From Paenibacillus sp. 453mf (GTDB taxonomy: Bacteria > Bacillota > Bacilli > Paenibacillales > Paenibacillaceae): a DNA stretch of 64,000 bases. The position numbers were made by a program, and so were the translations under genes. Where the stretch lies: positions 2,855,135-2,919,134 of the forward strand of contig NZ_FPAC01000001.1 of NCBI RefSeq assembly GCF_900116105.1. The letters run 5' to 3'. The notes below the pieces were generated by a model. The model was not told where the DNA came from. It saw only the letters and a list, made by a program, of their open reading frames with translations, and searched no databases. Within the stretch, counting starts at the first letter, position 1. Every line of letters starts with the position of its first letter. Below, in pieces: positions 37,211 through 45,987 of this stretch.

Positions 37211-37385
37211 GTGTAAGAGCTCCTCCTTATTTCCATCTGTTTCTGTTAATATGAGCATAAGAGCAAGTGGTGTCGTGATAATTAGGATAAGTTGCATCTT
37301 GTCGAACTTGAGAAGCTTGCTTTCGTATTTCCTGCTGCACTAATATATTTTAAAGTAACGTCGATATAGGGGAGGGCAATTCAAG

Positions 37386-38306
37386 ATGAGCTATAACTTT
37401 AAATCAGAGGAAGCCGCAAAAATAAAAGAGCGTTTTGGTGAACCTGTTTACGAAGAAGTGCTGCAGTATCTCGGCATCTACGCAGACAAGTGGTCTCTAA
37501 CTTCATTTCAATTCATCCCTTCCTATTCGGCCAACCTGGTGTTCAAATGCGAGTCAGACCTGTATGGCAGCTACATATTAAAGATCGGTAACCCTTCTGC
37601 CACAGAAACGTTAACCGAATTCAGCACCCTGGAGGAATACAAGGGAAGACCATTCTGCAAGGTTTACGATATAGATCGTGAACACGGCATTATTTTGGAA
37701 GAGCGGATCGAGCCTGGTTATACTTTAAGAAAAGAGAGCTCGCTTGAGCGAAGACTTGCCGTCTTCTGTTCCCTATATACAGACCTTCATATTGAACCCG
37801 CTGACGCTGAGATATACCCAACCTATCTCACGTGGGTGAATCGAATTACGAATTATATGAGCCAGCGGCAGGATGCCGAAGAGCTCTATTTGCATATGAA
37901 AAGGGCCCAGGAGATTTGCATCTCGCTCTCTTCCCAATATTCAAAAGAACGGCTTCTGCATGGCGACTTTCATCATGACAATATTTTGCTGGGTGGTCAT
38001 GGAGAGTATAAGATTATCGATCCGAAGGGCGTCATTGGCGATCCGATCTTTGACACTCCCCGTTTTATCTTAAATGAATTCGAGGAGGAGATCACCCCGG
38101 AGCTCTATGACAAGATCAACAATATCATCCTCACACTGGAGAAGGAGCTTCATATCCCGGGTGAGATCTTGCGACAATGTCTCTATGTGGAAACTGCGAT
38201 GGGAAACTGCTGGAGTGTACAAGACGGTGCTTCACCAGAAGAATTCCCGAAGCTGTTAAACTATGTCGCTTTTGCTGAAAGGATTTTGAATAAGCAGGCT
38301 CTTTAA
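37386..38306 (+). CDS. Aminoglycoside/hydroxyurea-type phosphotransferase (APH fold)
   Basis: The 306-residue protein has the kinase core HGDFHHDNIL, with catalytic Asp and Asn near residue 200, and IIDPKGVIGDP, which is close to the metal-binding IDP-G segment of the APH(6)/hydroxyurea kinase family (PF04655). Such kinases use ATP to phosphorylate a small molecule. Resistance is possible but the substrate cannot be read from sequence. A weak GGGGAGGGC site precedes the ATG. Confidence 0.8.
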   Translation: MSYNFKSEEAAKIKERFGEPVYEEVLQYLGIYADKWSLTSFQFIPSYSANLVFKCESDLYGSYILKIGNPSATETLTEFSTLEEYKGRPFCKVYDIDREHGIILEERIEPGYTLRKESSLERRLAVFCSLYTDLHIEPADAEIYPTYLTWVNRITNYMSQRQDAEELYLHMKRAQEICISLSSQYSKERLLHGDFHHDNILLGGHGEYKIIDPKGVIGDPIFDTPRFILNEFEEEITPELYDKINNIILTLEKELHIPGEILRQCLYVETAMGNCWSVQDGASPEEFPKLLNYVAFAERILNKQAL

Positions 38307-38366
38307 TGGAAGATGCTATTGCGAGAATTGTAAACAAATATGATTTTACAGGAGGACATTGAATGA

Positions 38367-38660
38367 ATGGAAACTTCAAATAAAAGTCTGAGAACCTGCA
38401 GCCATGGACACCAATATTATAAAAGCAGTGATTGTCCGACATGCCCCATCTGTGAGAAGGAGAGAAAACCGGACAGCGGGTTTCTCTCACTGCTCTCTGC
38501 ACCTGCAAGACGCGCACTGGAGTATCATGGAATTACCACCTTGGAGCAGCTTTCCACTTACAGTGAGAAAGAGATTTTGAAATTTCACGGTATGGGGCCC
38601 GCGTCACTGCCCAAGCTTAGGGCTGCACTTGAGAATGCCGGGCTAGCTTTTAAACTGTAA
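38367..38660 (+). CDS. Small protein with zinc-ribbon-like N-terminus and RNA polymerase alpha-CTD-like domain
   Basis: Of 97 residues, 11-29 hold C11, H13, H15, C23, C26 and C29 (CSHGH...CPTCPIC), a likely metal site. Residues about 43-97 (LSAPARRALEYHGITTLEQL, KFHGMGPASLPKLRAAL) resemble the helix-hairpin-helix fold of the RNA polymerase alpha C-terminal domain. AGGAGG precedes the ATG. It could bind DNA or RNA polymerase, but function is unknown. It is 60 bp after the phosphotransferase gene and may share its transcript. Confidence 0.75.
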   Translation: METSNKSLRTCSHGHQYYKSSDCPTCPICEKERKPDSGFLSLLSAPARRALEYHGITTLEQLSTYSEKEILKFHGMGPASLPKLRAALENAGLAFKL

Positions 38661-38672
38661 AAAATGAAAACT

Positions 38673-38698
38673 TTAAAAAAGCGATCTATAGATTGCTT
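38673..38698 (-). terminator. Terminator after the molybdopterin oxidoreductase gene
   Basis: Minus-strand AAGCAATCTA pairs with TAGATCGCTT apart from one mismatch, followed by six U residues. On the plus strand the same hairpin pairs fully (one G-U) and could end the alpha-CTD-like gene. Confidence 0.6.
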
Positions 38699-38715
38699 CA
38701 TGACTACTAAAAAAC

Positions 38716-39948
38716 TTAGCTGCTTCTAACCCAGGCATCATTCGAATAGCCCCGCTCTTCCCAATAGCCGATATGCTCTCCTTCAATCAACTCGATCCGG
38801 GTCAGCCATTTGACCGATTTATAGGCATACATCTTCGGTACGATGAGTCTGACCGGACCACCGAGGTCACTGGGGATCGGGTTCCCATCATGCAGCACAG
38901 CGACCATCACATCATCCATATCTGCCTGCTCCAGCGTCAGCGTATCGGTATAAACCCCGTCCCCAGAATAGAATTTTACCGTCTTCGCTGTTTGCTGCAC
39001 TCCGGCCTGCTTCAGCAGGTCTTTTAGCCGTAGTCCCTCCCAGGTATTGTTGTAGACTGACCAGCCTGTTACACAGTGAAAGTCACTCACCTGTACCGTA
39101 CGCTTAAGCTGTACAAACTCCTTCCAACTCCAATTCAAGCGATTATTCACGAGCCCATCGATCGTGAAGGACCAGTTCTCGTTGGTGAAGACAGGCATTT
39201 TCGTTACGGTATATACCCGAAAATCCCCTTCCGCTCCCCCACCCATTGGATGCTGAGATGACGAATGCGGCACAGGAGAGGGAATAAGTCTGTTCTCGTT
39301 CTGCTCAAGCAGCTTCTCCATGGAATTGCTCCCGCCAAAACTCCCAAGCCATTTCAAAAAGGACGGGGCCAGCGTTACGGTTAGCCCGATTCCAATCACT
39401 CCGCCGATAAAAGCTCTTCTCGTGTATATGGGCTGAGGGGCCGCAGGATGAAGCTGGTTCTCCTTGTGTCCCGTTTTGATCGTTCGGCGTGCGGGTTCCT
39501 TGAACCATTTTAATCTGGTAATCGAGTGATAGATGATGTAGGGAAGTCCAATCCAGGTGAGCAAATCATGAGCAACTAACGCAGCATTCGAAACCGCAGG
39601 ACCTACCTGCTTGAACTGCCACAGCAGCACCCCCGAGATAAACCAGCCAACAAGAAGTGCCAGTACGATAACAACATTTAGTCGCTGCAGAGGTTTTTGC
39701 TTCAGCTGCTTCCAGTGTTTCCCTGCAAGCAGCAGATAATTGAGAACCGGAAGGATGGAAGCCACACCGACAATAATATGGAGCGTTTTGATCCATACCC
39801 TTCCCTCTCCCAATAAACTCCGCCAGAATCCGCCGATAAGGATCAGACCGGTTAAAGCCAGTAAGAATACAATCCAGCCATTCCAGGTATGTAAGGAAAC
39901 CAGCTTTTTGCCATAACCTTTGCGAAGCTGCTTGAGCCAAGTTCTCAT
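38716..39948 (-). CDS. Membrane-bound molybdopterin oxidoreductase (sulfite-oxidase/YedY-like)
   Basis: 410 residues from ATG 39948 (GGGGGGT upstream; the longer frame has no site). The N-terminal half has four or five hydrophobic helices, like a cytochrome-b561-type or DUF4405-type membrane domain. The C-terminal half (from about residue 215) is a sulfite-oxidase-type molybdenum cofactor domain with FHCVTGWSVYNN, whose cysteine should coordinate Mo, and GGPVRLIVPKMYAYKSVKW. A motif RRAFIGGVIGIG lies at the junction, at about residue 180, resembling a twin-arginine motif but internal. The fused membrane part probably delivers electrons from quinol or accepts them. The substrate is unknown. 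Confidence 0.85.
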   Translation of the reverse strand: MRTWLKQLRKGYGKKLVSLHTWNGWIVFLLALTGLILIGGFWRSLLGEGRVWIKTLHIIVGVASILPVLNYLLLAGKHWKQLKQKPLQRLNVVIVLALLVGWFISGVLLWQFKQVGPAVSNAALVAHDLLTWIGLPYIIYHSITRLKWFKEPARRTIKTGHKENQLHPAAPQPIYTRRAFIGGVIGIGLTVTLAPSFLKWLGSFGGSNSMEKLLEQNENRLIPSPVPHSSSQHPMGGGAEGDFRVYTVTKMPVFTNENWSFTIDGLVNNRLNWSWKEFVQLKRTVQVSDFHCVTGWSVYNNTWEGLRLKDLLKQAGVQQTAKTVKFYSGDGVYTDTLTLEQADMDDVMVAVLHDGNPIPSDLGGPVRLIVPKMYAYKSVKWLTRIELIEGEHIGYWEERGYSNDAWVRSS

Positions 39949-40155
39949 ATTTACCCCCCTCTGCATTATGCTGCTGGCCAATCATATTCAATCATTGTTT
40001 TTACTTATAGTGCTGTTCATCTCACTACCTACTAATAATTTACTATACATCTCACATTTTCAGGGAATATTTGTTGATATATAGAAGCACTCACACATGT
40101 TCGATCATAGTGAATGAATTAATCAGTCTGTTAAGCATTACAAACATCACATGAC

Positions 40156-40196
40156 AAAAAAGTGGTGTAACCTTGGAGAGAGGTTACACCACTTTT
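40156..40196 (-). terminator. Terminator after the DapA-family gene
   Basis: AAAGTGGTGTAACCT pairs perfectly with AGGTTACACCACTTT around a 7-base loop. On the minus strand a run of six U follows. Confidence 0.9.
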
Positions 40197-40201
40197 ACGC
40201 A

Positions 40202-41080
40202 TTAAATATGTTTCCTAATTTCTTCCTTCAACGGGTCAGAAATCGGAAGCAGAGGCAGACGAACCGAGTCGGATTCGATCCAGCCGAGCTCAGACAAGAT
40301 CCATTTCAGCGGAGCCGGGTTCGGCTCTTCCTGGAATAACAGACGGATCAGTGGAACCAGCTCATCGAATTGCTTCTTCGATTCGGAGACCTCACCGCTG
40401 ATGTACCGGTTATATACGTCAATGAATTTCGACGTATTCAGGTTGGCTGATGCGAGCATCCCTCCACTTGCCCCTTGGCTCAGGGAAGCGTGGAACAGAA
40501 GATCCTCGCCGCAGAGCACCGGCTTCGAGCCATGCCGTGACAGCTCTGAGACCAGTTCTACACCGCCCGAGCTGTCTTTTAATCCGATGACTTGCGGGAG
40601 TTCAAGGATTTCTCTTATCGCATCCACCGACAACCGGATTCCCGTCCGGCCTGGAATTTCATAAGCGATCACAGGGACACCAGCTTCAGATATCTTTCTA
40701 AAATGCTCTACAACTCCCTTGTCTGTCGGCTTGTTGTAGTATGGTGTCACCACGAGGACGGCATCTGCCCCGAGCTCTCCTGCACGCTCTGTCCGCTTAA
40801 CCGATGAGAGTGTGTCATTGGTTCCGGTGCCAATGACAATGGGAACACGTTTATTCAGCTGTTTCATTACAATCTTCGCTATTTCGACTTGGCTCGTGAC
40901 CTCTTCCCAATTGGTCGTCGGACACTCTCCAGTCGTTCCGTTGATGACGAGTCCATCAATATCATGGACCAAAAGGTGCTTTAAGTAGGATTCAAATGAT
41001 GCTAGATCAAGGGTATGATTAGTTTGGAATGGAGTAACGACAGGTACGTAGATGCCCTTCAAGTTTTGCTCGCTTAACAT
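40202..41080 (-). CDS. Dihydrodipicolinate synthase/N-acetylneuraminate lyase family protein
   Basis: The 292-residue TIM-barrel class I aldolase has GTTGE at 48-52 (pyruvate carboxylate site), Tyr140 in AYEIPGRTG and the Schiff-base Lys168 in GLKDSSG. It condenses or cleaves with pyruvate. The family includes DapA but also sugar-acid aldolases. A single-gene unit divergent from a LysR gene is more typical of a specialised paralog than of lysine biosynthesis, so I leave the symbol blank. It has its own strong terminator. Confidence 0.92.
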   Translation of the reverse strand: MLSEQNLKGIYVPVVTPFQTNHTLDLASFESYLKHLLVHDIDGLVINGTTGECPTTNWEEVTSQVEIAKIVMKQLNKRVPIVIGTGTNDTLSSVKRTERAGELGADAVLVVTPYYNKPTDKGVVEHFRKISEAGVPVIAYEIPGRTGIRLSVDAIREILELPQVIGLKDSSGGVELVSELSRHGSKPVLCGEDLLFHASLSQGASGGMLASANLNTSKFIDVYNRYISGEVSESKKQFDELVPLIRLLFQEEPNPAPLKWILSELGWIESDSVRLPLLPISDPLKEEIRKHI

Positions 41081-41154
41081 GTTACAGCTGCCCCCAATAC
41101 GTTGTATTTATTTTAATTTACCATAGCATGCAGCATCACTGTTATCTATAATAG

Positions 41155-41171
41155 TTGATATGTATTATCAA
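41155..41171. promoter_or_regulatory. Palindrome, likely LysR operator
   Basis: TTGATA-TGTAT-TATCAA is a perfect interrupted palindrome of the T-N11-A type, located between the divergent DapA-family and LysR genes, 22 bp before the LysR start. Confidence 0.6.
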
Positions 41172-41192
41172 TATTATTGATGAGGTGAGCTC

Positions 41193-42083
41193 ATGGATTT
41201 TATATATCTCAAAACATTCCGGCAGGTCGCCCTGCGTCAAAGCTTTACTCGAGCGGCGGAAGAGCTCGGCTATGCCCAATCCAGCGTGACGACCCAGATT
41301 CAGAAGCTGGAGAAGGAATACAATGTCAAATTGTTCGAGCGCCATGGCAAAACGCTTCGTCTCACTTCGTCTGGTGAAGAGCTGCTGAAGATTGCCGTCC
41401 TAATTATTGAACTGTACGATCAATCCAAAGAGAAGCTGGCGATGCAAGGAGGCGGAACTTTATCGATCGGCACCATTGATTCCATCGCCTCTTACTTCCT
41501 TCCACAAGTCATTCAAACCATTCGGGAGTCTTACCCCGAGATGAATATACGGCTGCAAGCCGATCGTGAGGATTACATCCTGGATCAGGTTAAAGAGGGA
41601 GAGTTCGATATCGGTCTCATTCTCGGGAATACGCTGCCTGAGCCAACCTTGAATACGATTGTCATTAGGGAGGAGCCGCTTGTACTCATCTCAAGCCCGA
41701 ATAATCCATTATTACAGCTGACCCAGCTTGAAATTAACGATTTGAAGCATACGGATTGGTTTATGGCTGAAGCCAGCTGCAATTATCGGATTATGCTGGA
41801 AAAGGTGCTGCGCGCACATGGCATACCATTCAATGTCCGCCTCGAGCTGGGCAACCCTGAAGCAATTAAACGCTGTGTCATGGCAGGTGACGGGATTGCA
41901 CTGCTGCCTGAGATGGTTGTACGAGATGAGATACACAGACAAGAGCTGAGTGTCCTCCCTTTTGCTCATTCTGACATCAAGCTGTATATGTATTTGGTGA
42001 TTCATCCCAAGAAATGGATATCGAACAGCCTGATGGAATTTATTTCCCTCTTGAAGCCGGATCAGGAGCTGATATCATTATAA
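41193..42083 (+). CDS. LysR family transcriptional regulator
   Basis: The 296-residue protein has an N-terminal winged helix (FRQVALRQSFTRAAEELGYAQSSVTTQIQKLE) and a C-terminal ligand-binding domain. GAGGTGAG precedes the ATG. It is divergent from the DapA-family gene, and a palindrome lies between, so it most likely controls that gene and itself. Confidence 0.93.
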   Translation: MDFIYLKTFRQVALRQSFTRAAEELGYAQSSVTTQIQKLEKEYNVKLFERHGKTLRLTSSGEELLKIAVLIIELYDQSKEKLAMQGGGTLSIGTIDSIASYFLPQVIQTIRESYPEMNIRLQADREDYILDQVKEGEFDIGLILGNTLPEPTLNTIVIREEPLVLISSPNNPLLQLTQLEINDLKHTDWFMAEASCNYRIMLEKVLRAHGIPFNVRLELGNPEAIKRCVMAGDGIALLPEMVVRDEIHRQELSVLPFAHSDIKLYMYLVIHPKKWISNSLMEFISLLKPDQELISL

Positions 42084-42204
42084 TTCTGGTCTTATTTATG
42101 ACTTCAACAATGTGACCTGTACTTTACCATTTTGTCATTTCCTTATTTTACTGCAGTGTTAGTATTAACCTATTGAATTTGTTTGTGAAAGGAAAGGTTT
42201 ACGC

Positions 42205-42336
42205 ATGTTCCAAATGACCACTTACTTGACTCCACACACCCAGACGTTTGTGAATATGAACTATACGGAGATGACTCCGTTTTCTGACCAAAAACTGCAG
42301 CATGTGTGTATGGCTGAGGTGAAATCTCATGCCTAA
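42205..42336 (+). CDS. 43-residue leader ORF overlapping the acyltransferase start
   Basis: ATG 42205 has AAAGGAAAGG about 5-13 bp upstream. The frame reads MFQMTTYLTPHTQTFV... and ends with TAA at 42334-42336, overlapping the ATG (42329) of the next gene by 8 bases. Such an arrangement usually couples translation. No membrane or signal segment is present. I do not know any homolog. Confidence 0.5.
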   Translation: MFQMTTYLTPHTQTFVNMNYTEMTPFSDQKLQHVCMAEVKSHA

Positions 42337-44305
42337 ACCGATGAAAACAGGCTCCCGCTATATGCCGGGACTGGATGGATTAAGGGCTTTGGCGCTGATT
42401 GGCGTCATGTGCTACCACTGGGGGCTTGATGAAGCTCCGGGTGGATTTTTAGGTGTCAGCGTCTTCTTTGTATTATCCGGCTATTTAATTACAAACATCC
42501 TCGCCATGCAATGGCATCACCATGGCAGAATCGATCTGAAGCATTTCTGGTACCGTCGGTTCAGGCGACTTCTCCCTGCTATGCTCGTCATGCTCCTCAT
42601 GACGGTGGTGTGGATGACCTTGTTTGATACTTCCCGGCTCGCGTCTCTACGCTATGACGTTGCTGCCGCAGTTACATACATAAGCAATTGGCAATTTATT
42701 TTCCAGGATATATCCTATTTTGAATCGTTTGGTCCTCCCTCGCCGCTTGGACATATGTGGTCCCTGGCCGTTGAAGAGCAATTCTACCTGTTATGGCCGC
42801 TTCTTATGCTGATTGGACTCAAATTGTTCCCAAGACGGGGCAAGATGTTCCTATTTATTTGTACGCTTGCTGTACTGTCAGCGCTTCTCATGTCCCTTCT
42901 TCATGAGCCCGGTTCGGATCCAAGCCGAGTCTATTTCGGAACAGATACCCGGGCATTCGGGCTGTTGACCGGTGCCGCCCTTGCCATCGTCTGGCCCAGC
43001 TACAAGTTATCCGGGAGAGTCCAGCCGGCTGCACGACTGGGTCTGGATGTGACAGGCATATGTGCGCTGCTGTTTGTTCTATATATGATGTGGAGCACAG
43101 ACCGCTACGAATCATGGCTATATAACGGCGGGATGCTTCTCTTCTCGATTGCATCCGCTGTTCTGGTTGCCGTCCTGGCACACCCGGCTTCCTTGCTTGC
43201 CAAGGTGCTTGGAGCAGAGCCGTTACGCTGGATTGGAGTTCGGTCGTACGGCATATATTTGTGGCATTATCCTGTACTGATTCTGACGAGTCCCGGAGGG
43301 AATCCGGAAGGGATCGGGGCTTTCTATACCCTTCTCCAGGTCGCTGCAAGCGTCATTCTGGCTTCTCTGTCCTGGAAGTACATTGAAGAACCGATACATG
43401 AAGGGGCTCTTCGTGCATGGTGGCATGAAGTATGGCATCCGAAGCGCAGTAGTTCTGCATTAACACCCCGAAGTGTTGTCGTCTACTGCAGCTCACTTCT
43501 GTTCATCGGGATATTCTGTATAGGAATGACGATGAATATATCGGATGCGAAGAAACCAGATGCAAACGGAGTCTTTTCTGAATTTCCTTCTCCAGGATCT
43601 ATAGATGAGCCGGACCCGGACCAACAACAGGAGAAGGAACCTGTTCCGAATGAAGAGCCGCCAGACGGCGAGAAACCAAGTACCGAAGAACCCAATGACG
43701 AAGAATCCAATGCTGAAGATACAAAAGATAGAGAGCCAGAGACGAATGGCAACAAGGATGCTGTAAAGGATACTCCCGATTCAACGATTGATGCTGATGA
43801 TATAAAGGACACACCGGGAGACCATAAAGTGAAGCCGATGTCCGGTGATTCCATTACGGCGATTGGTGATTCTGTAATGGTCGGAGTAACTCCCTACTTG
43901 GAGAAGATGCTCCCCGGTATTACCGTTGATGCAGAGATCGGAAGACAGATGAGCCATGCAGACGATTTGCTTCCGGCACTCGAAGCGAAAGATCGTTTAT
44001 CCGGTACAGTCATTATTGGACTTGGCACGAATGGCGCTTTTTCGGAGGAGAGCCTGACTTCTCTGCTCGACTCTCTCCAATCCGCCGAACAAGTGCTTCT
44101 CGTGAACACGAGAGTACCTAAAGATTGGGAAGAGAACGTAAACAAGATGCTGTCCGAGATTGGGAGCAGCTATTCCAACACAACCATCGTTGATTGGCAC
44201 CGAGCTAGCAAGGATCATCCTGAGTATTTTAGAGAGGATGGCGTTCATCTGGAGCCAGCTGGAGCGGAAGCTTATACTCGTCTGATCATAAATGCACTGC
44301 GTTAA
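42329..44305 (+). CDS. OatA-like acyltransferase (membrane acyltransferase 3 + SGNH domain)
   Basis: The 658-residue protein starts with GLDGLRALALIGVMCYHWG, whose His30 is the conserved catalytic histidine of acyltransferase family 3. About eleven transmembrane helices follow to residue 405. A Pro/Glu/Asp-rich extracellular linker (about 425-500) leads to an SGNH hydrolase-like domain with AIGDSVMVG and a DGVH motif (Asp637, His640). This two-part design is that of OatA, which O-acetylates MurNAc in peptidoglycan. The target wall polymer is inferred. Confidence 0.88.
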   Translation: MPKPMKTGSRYMPGLDGLRALALIGVMCYHWGLDEAPGGFLGVSVFFVLSGYLITNILAMQWHHHGRIDLKHFWYRRFRRLLPAMLVMLLMTVVWMTLFDTSRLASLRYDVAAAVTYISNWQFIFQDISYFESFGPPSPLGHMWSLAVEEQFYLLWPLLMLIGLKLFPRRGKMFLFICTLAVLSALLMSLLHEPGSDPSRVYFGTDTRAFGLLTGAALAIVWPSYKLSGRVQPAARLGLDVTGICALLFVLYMMWSTDRYESWLYNGGMLLFSIASAVLVAVLAHPASLLAKVLGAEPLRWIGVRSYGIYLWHYPVLILTSPGGNPEGIGAFYTLLQVAASVILASLSWKYIEEPIHEGALRAWWHEVWHPKRSSSALTPRSVVVYCSSLLFIGIFCIGMTMNISDAKKPDANGVFSEFPSPGSIDEPDPDQQQEKEPVPNEEPPDGEKPSTEEPNDEESNAEDTKDREPETNGNKDAVKDTPDSTIDADDIKDTPGDHKVKPMSGDSITAIGDSVMVGVTPYLEKMLPGITVDAEIGRQMSHADDLLPALEAKDRLSGTVIIGLGTNGAFSEESLTSLLDSLQSAEQVLLVNTRVPKDWEENVNKMLSEIGSSYSNTTIVDWHRASKDHPEYFREDGVHLEPAGAEAYTRLIINALR

Positions 44306-44351
44306 ATTAAGATATCTGAATTCATCCTTCGATTATTTCAGGATTTTGAGT

Positions 44352-44381
44352 TTACAAATCAGCGGTCTGCCCCCTATAATA
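44352..44381 (+). promoter_or_regulatory. Promoter TTTACA-N18-TATAAT
   Basis: A good sigma-A-like promoter after the OatA-like gene. It is followed by two hairpins and, about 80 bp later, a strong terminator, before the YitT gene begins. Confidence 0.6.
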
Positions 44382-44387
44382 GGATAG

Positions 44388-44500
44388 TAAATGACCACAG
44401 CACATGAATGCTGTCTGATTTATTTCTAAAAGAGCTGCGCAATCTTACAGATTTGCATCAAGCGATTAAAGGATTTTTTTCTCCTTTAATCGCTTTTTTT
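44388..44500 (+). ncRNA. Candidate small RNA or attenuated leader
   Basis: From the predicted start near 44388 to the terminator at 44500 a transcript of about 113 nt would contain ACAGCA/TGCTGT, a second hairpin around GCAATCT-TAC-AGATTTGC, and the terminator hairpin. It matches no riboswitch class I know. It could be a free small RNA or a leader for the YitT gene. Confidence 0.4.
44460..44500 (+). terminator. Strong terminator between the OatA-like and YitT genes
   Basis: AAGCGATTAAAGGA pairs perfectly with TCCTTTAATCGCTT around an 8-base loop, followed by eight or more T. Confidence 0.92.
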
Positions 44501-44571
44501 GTGTGATTGAATCCATTTTCTAGCGTTTTAGTGCATCATTTTGCATTATTTGTATTCATGGAGGGTTTGTT

Positions 44572-45408
44572 ATGAAAAAAAGAATGTTTGATATGATCAT
44601 GCTGCTTGCAGGAGCATTTATCTTTGCGCTTGCAGTCAATTTGTTTGTCATTCCCAATGATTTTGGAGAAGGCGGCGTTACGGGAATTTCCATCGTTCTT
44701 TATTATTTGTTTCAGTGGTCGCCTGCCCTGGTCGGCTTCGTCATCAATGGCATTCTGCTTATCATCGGGTATAAGCTGCTCGACAAGCAGACTACCTATT
44801 ACACCATTATCGTTGTCGCGTTTAATTCCTTGTTCCTGCACTTGACTGAGCACTGGTCCATACCGGCAGACGAGCCGGTACTGAATGCCATATTTGCAGG
44901 ACTTCTCGCTGGTCTCGGCATCGGACTTATTATACGTGTTGGCGGGACCACGGCTGGGACAACGATCCTGGCACGTCTTGCAAACAAATATCTTGATTGG
45001 AGCATCAGTTACGCGCTGCTCTTTTTCGATATTATTGTGGCCGTGTTTTCTATTTTTGTTATCGGCATTGAAAACTTCATGTTCACGATCCTGATCCTGT
45101 ATATCGGTACGAAAGCCATGGAATTCATTATTGAAGGACTTAATCCGAAAAAGGCAGTTACCATCGTGTCGGCCAAGCATGATGCGATCGCCTCGAGGGT
45201 AACCGATATTATGGATCGTGGTGTATCCGTGCTTCGGGGCTATGGCTACTACACGGGTCAGGAGAAGGAAATCCTGTATATCGTGATCAGCAAGCAGGAA
45301 GTATCTATGCTGAAGAAAATTGTAAAGTCAGAGGATCCCTCCGCTTTTGTAACCATTCATGATGTCCGTGACGTGTTCGGAGAAGGATTTATTGATATAT
45401 CCAAATAA
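44572..45408 (+). CDS. YitT family membrane protein (DUF161 + DUF2179)
   Basis: The 278-residue protein has five or six transmembrane helices in residues about 5-190, with the motif VIPNDFGEGGVTGI and GGTTAGTTILARL, then a cytoplasmic DUF2179 domain (from about 195, VTIVSAKHDAIASRVTDIM; RGYGYYTGQEKEILYIV). This is the YitT/YvjA family. The biochemical role is not settled. GGAGGG precedes the ATG. Confidence 0.92.
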   Translation: MKKRMFDMIMLLAGAFIFALAVNLFVIPNDFGEGGVTGISIVLYYLFQWSPALVGFVINGILLIIGYKLLDKQTTYYTIIVVAFNSLFLHLTEHWSIPADEPVLNAIFAGLLAGLGIGLIIRVGGTTAGTTILARLANKYLDWSISYALLFFDIIVAVFSIFVIGIENFMFTILILYIGTKAMEFIIEGLNPKKAVTIVSAKHDAIASRVTDIMDRGVSVLRGYGYYTGQEKEILYIVISKQEVSMLKKIVKSEDPSAFVTIHDVRDVFGEGFIDISK

Positions 45409-45428
45409 TGATTTATTTTAACAGCTAC

Positions 45429-45456
45429 AGCCGCGACTAATATGTGCGGCTTTTTT
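45429..45456 (+). terminator. Terminator after the YitT gene
   Basis: AGCCGC pairs with GCGGCT around an 11-base loop and is followed by a T run. Confidence 0.75.
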
Positions 45457-45585
45457 ATTTACCTATGGATGGGGCCGTTCTTATGTCAGTCTTAAGTCAT
45501 TTCTTTTGCTTTTTGTGAAACATTTTTACAGAAATATGATTATGAGACCAGCTGTCAGATAATAATTTACAATAAATATCATTTT

Positions 45586-45619
45586 GTCATATACAATAGT
45601 GTGTGTCATACAGTATAAT
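45586..45619 (+). promoter_or_regulatory. PadR promoter region with repeated TGTCATA
   Basis: Two imperfect copies, TGTCATATACAATA and TGTCATACAGTATA, start 19 bp apart. A TATAAT box (45614-45619) overlaps the second copy, 20 bp before the PadR start, consistent with autoregulation. Confidence 0.45.
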
Positions 45620-45638
45620 GTGATCAGGAGTTGATGAT

Positions 45639-45983
45639 ATGAGTGATGTAACAGAAACGATACAGAATTTACTAAGCGAACTTAGACGAGGAAGCATCAT
45701 TATCGCTGTACTTAGCCAGCTGTCAGAACCGCAATACGGTTATTCGCTCGTCAGTGTGCTCGAAGACAAAGGACTCTCTGTTGATCCCGGCACACTTTAT
45801 CCCTTGCTTCGCAGACTAGAGAAACAAGAGCTTTTAATGAGCAGCTGGGACACAAATGAAGCCCGCCCCCGGAAGTACTATACCATTACTCCATTCGGTC
45901 AGGACGTCTTTGAAGGAGTATGCCGGGAATGGTTGTCACTGACTGAGAGTATGGAGAACATTATTGGAACTAGGGGAGGATAA
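45639..45983 (+). CDS. PadR family transcriptional regulator
   Basis: The 114-residue protein has a winged helix with QYGYSLVSVLEDKG and GTLYPLLRRLEKQELL, the PadR signature. AGGAG precedes the ATG. It is followed 4 bp later by a HAAS-type membrane protein gene, a common pairing in which the PadR protein represses its own operon. Confidence 0.92.
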   Translation: MSDVTETIQNLLSELRRGSIIIAVLSQLSEPQYGYSLVSVLEDKGLSVDPGTLYPLLRRLEKQELLMSSWDTNEARPRKYYTITPFGQDVFEGVCREWLSLTESMENIIGTRGG

Positions 45984-45987
45984 GGAA

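Noticed and set aside
39395..39430. RRAFIGGVIGIG as a Tat signal
   Set aside because: It is internal, after several membrane helices, so it is more likely a relic of domain fusion than a working export signal.
42205..42336. Leader ORF as a frameshifted start of the acyltransferase
   Set aside because: The acyltransferase start is complete and normal for its family, so no missing N-terminus is needed.
44536..45180. 214-residue minus-strand frame opposite YitT
   Set aside because: Shadow of a clear YitT gene; low-complexity charged sequence only.
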